Below, piece by piece: positions 62,976 to 64,000 of a DNA stretch of 64,000 nucleotides (positions are counted from its first letter, which is position 1; every line of letters starts with the position of its first letter). Source of the DNA: Planctomycetota bacterium (lineage in GTDB: Bacteria; Planctomycetota; UBA1135; GCA-002748355); assembly GCA_020638795.1 (NCBI GenBank), contig JACKHW010000013.1, positions 1 through 64,000 of the forward strand, in the 5' to 3' direction. The translations under genes were made by a program, and so were the position numbers. The notes under the pieces are model-generated. The model was not told where the DNA came from. It was given only the letters and a program-made list of their open reading frames with translations, and made no database searches.

Positions 62976-64000
62976 TCAGTAGACCCAGGGGCGTGCCTGC
63001 TTGATCGCGAGCTTGCCGTCCGCAGTCACTTTGAACTCGATCTCGATCGAGAAGAGCGCGGCAGGCGATAGGTCGAGCAGTTCGCGAAAGCGGCGTTCGA
63101 TCATCGCGAGGGATTCCCGCAAGTCGTCGAGGTGGACCCCCGTGAGCAGAGACTTGGACGGGCTCGCGTTCGACAATCGCACCGTCCGGTCGAGACTCCA
63201 GTCGCGCTTGCTGATCAGGATCTCCTCGGGACTCGATTCGGCGTTCGGGTTGGTCACGAGGTCTGCGCCGATCTGGACGTTGACGTAGTTCGTGTTCTCG
63301 CTCTCGTAGACCACGTCGCTGCTCACCGCGACGCCGTTCGCACGCTCGTTCGAGAAGTTCGGGTGGAGCAGCACGCCCATGGCGGTCGCGAAGTGATCGA
63401 TGCGATAGAACTCGCGTTCGTCGAACGCGCGGTCGGTCCACGCGCTCGCCCAGACTTGACGCACCGTGTTCGACAGCTTGCCTTCGTCCTTCTTGTGCGT
63501 GTACGACTCGTACAGACCTGCACCGCTGAATCCGGGTAGGTCTTCGTTGTTGGTGCTCGAACGACACCGGATCGACGTGTCTGCTCCGAAGCGCGCGCGC
63601 ACAGCCTCGATCGCGGCTTCGAGGGCCTCGGGGAGGGGGGCCTTCTCGATCCGGTTCCGGAGTTTCGCGAGTGCCTTCGATCGATCGCTACCCTCGAACG
63701 AGTCCTTCGAGATCATCTCGCGGGCTTCGTCGTAAATTCCGTTCGATCGCATGAAGTCGTCGTAGAACGAGAACGGGATCGCGTACCCCGTTTCGACCGT
63801 TTGGGTCGGCAACGAGAGTTTTAGGATCTCGGCCAAGTTGGCCGCTTTGACGCCGAAGGCTTTCCAGTCGCCATGCCCGATGTCATCGAGCGAGCGGATG
63901 TCATGCACGCTCAGGTCGCGTTCGGGCGTCGATGGCGTGCGAGGTCGTAGCGCAGCAAAGTGCTTCTCGACCGCCACAGCGTCTGCTTCGTGGATGGAGT
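62976..64000 (-). CDS. PEP/pyruvate-binding-domain protein, 5' end outside the window
   Basis: At least 341 residues; the open frame runs off the right edge without a clear start. The sequence matches the ATP-grasp PEP/pyruvate-binding domain of PPDK/PEP-synthase-like proteins: VKAANLAEIL, SIRCRSSTNNEDLPGFSGAG (nucleotide-binding), KLSNTVRQVWASAWTDRAFD, GVLLHPNFSNERANGVAVSS and the C-terminal FKVTADGKLAIKQARPWVY. No phosphohistidine or PEP-binding domain follows; the chain stops right after the ATP-grasp part, so this is the family of stand-alone PEP/pyruvate-binding proteins rather than a full PEP synthase. Role unknown. Confidence 0.85.
   Translation of the reverse strand, partial: SIHEADAVAVEKHFAALRPRTPSTPERDLSVHDIRSLDDIGHGDWKAFGVKAANLAEILKLSLPTQTVETGYAIPFSFYDDFMRSNGIYDEAREMISKDSFEGSDRSKALAKLRNRIEKAPLPEALEAAIEAVRARFGADTSIRCRSSTNNEDLPGFSGAGLYESYTHKKDEGKLSNTVRQVWASAWTDRAFDEREFYRIDHFATAMGVLLHPNFSNERANGVAVSSDVVYESENTNYVNVQIGADLVTNPNAESSPEEILISKRDWSLDRTVRLSNASPSKSLLTGVHLDDLRESLAMIERRFRELLDLSPAALFSIEIEFKVTADGKLAIKQARPWVY

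Overview
This is a GC-rich chromosomal window from a bacterium with an outer membrane. I infer Planctomycetota. The support is the mix of DUF1552 plus DUF1587/1592/1588-type cytochrome-like proteins, Tat-exported Gfo/Idh/MocA and TIM-barrel proteins, FG-GAP/VCBS secreted proteins, an ECF sigma factor beside a Ser/Thr kinase with tandem repeats, and CotH/VTC/DUF4956 genes. TamA/TamB-like genes support a diderm envelope. No rRNA, tRNA or CRISPR array was recognised. All calls were made by reading the sequence; no searches were run.

Layout. 0.2-3.7 kb: one very large HIT + PLD nuclease + SF2 helicase fusion, possibly a defence or DNA/RNA-processing protein. 3.8-6.5 kb: a decay zone holding an ORF fragment without a start, a C-terminal scrap of an S46 peptidase that has lost its catalytic serine, an IS91-type transposase with its middle deleted, and a nitrilase broken by a one-base frameshift. 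6.5-13.7 kb: small membrane and coiled-coil proteins, a large FG-GAP protein, a thioredoxin-fold/HEAT-like protein with an in-frame TGA in a UxxC motif (probable selenoprotein), and a HExxH protein. 13.7-13.9 kb: a short element with imperfect terminal inverted repeats. 14.0-16.7 kb: formate dehydrogenase alpha subunit, itself a selenoprotein with a clear bacterial SECIS hairpin. The window therefore implies selenocysteine decoding.

16.8-26.7 kb: Tat-exported sugar-isomerase-like protein, orphan histidine kinase, TraB/TIKI-like lipoprotein, then on the minus strand an ECF sigma factor, a Ser/Thr kinase with TPR-like repeats, and an FG-GAP lipoprotein whose C-terminal half resembles aerolysin-like pore formers. 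26.8-29.3 kb: a tight three-gene minus-strand unit of a BtaA-like (DUF3419) SAM aminocarboxypropyl transferase, a haem-oxygenase-like diiron oxidase/oxygenase, and a GNAT-like acyltransferase. This is the best candidate for an undescribed small-molecule pathway. 29.4-35.1 kb: two tandem paralogous secreted proteins and a secreted N-acetylmuramoyl-L-alanine amidase. Five or six secreted proteins in the window share a C-terminal module.

35.2-48.4 kb: envelope biogenesis block with a lipoprotein, a giant AsmA/DUF748-type protein, and a TamA-TamB pair facing it. 48.4-57.9 kb: CBS-domain protein with a Lys/Ala/Thr tail, outer-membrane barrel lipoprotein, Gfo/Idh/MocA oxidoreductase coupled to a HEAT-like lipoprotein, and a DUF1592-type cytochrome protein with DUF1552. 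58.0-63.0 kb: CotH kinase-like - VTC polyphosphate polymerase-like - DUF4956 membrane protein - HlyD-type adaptor, with overlapping or near-abutting ends, so very likely one operon. The right edge cuts a PEP/pyruvate-binding-domain protein.
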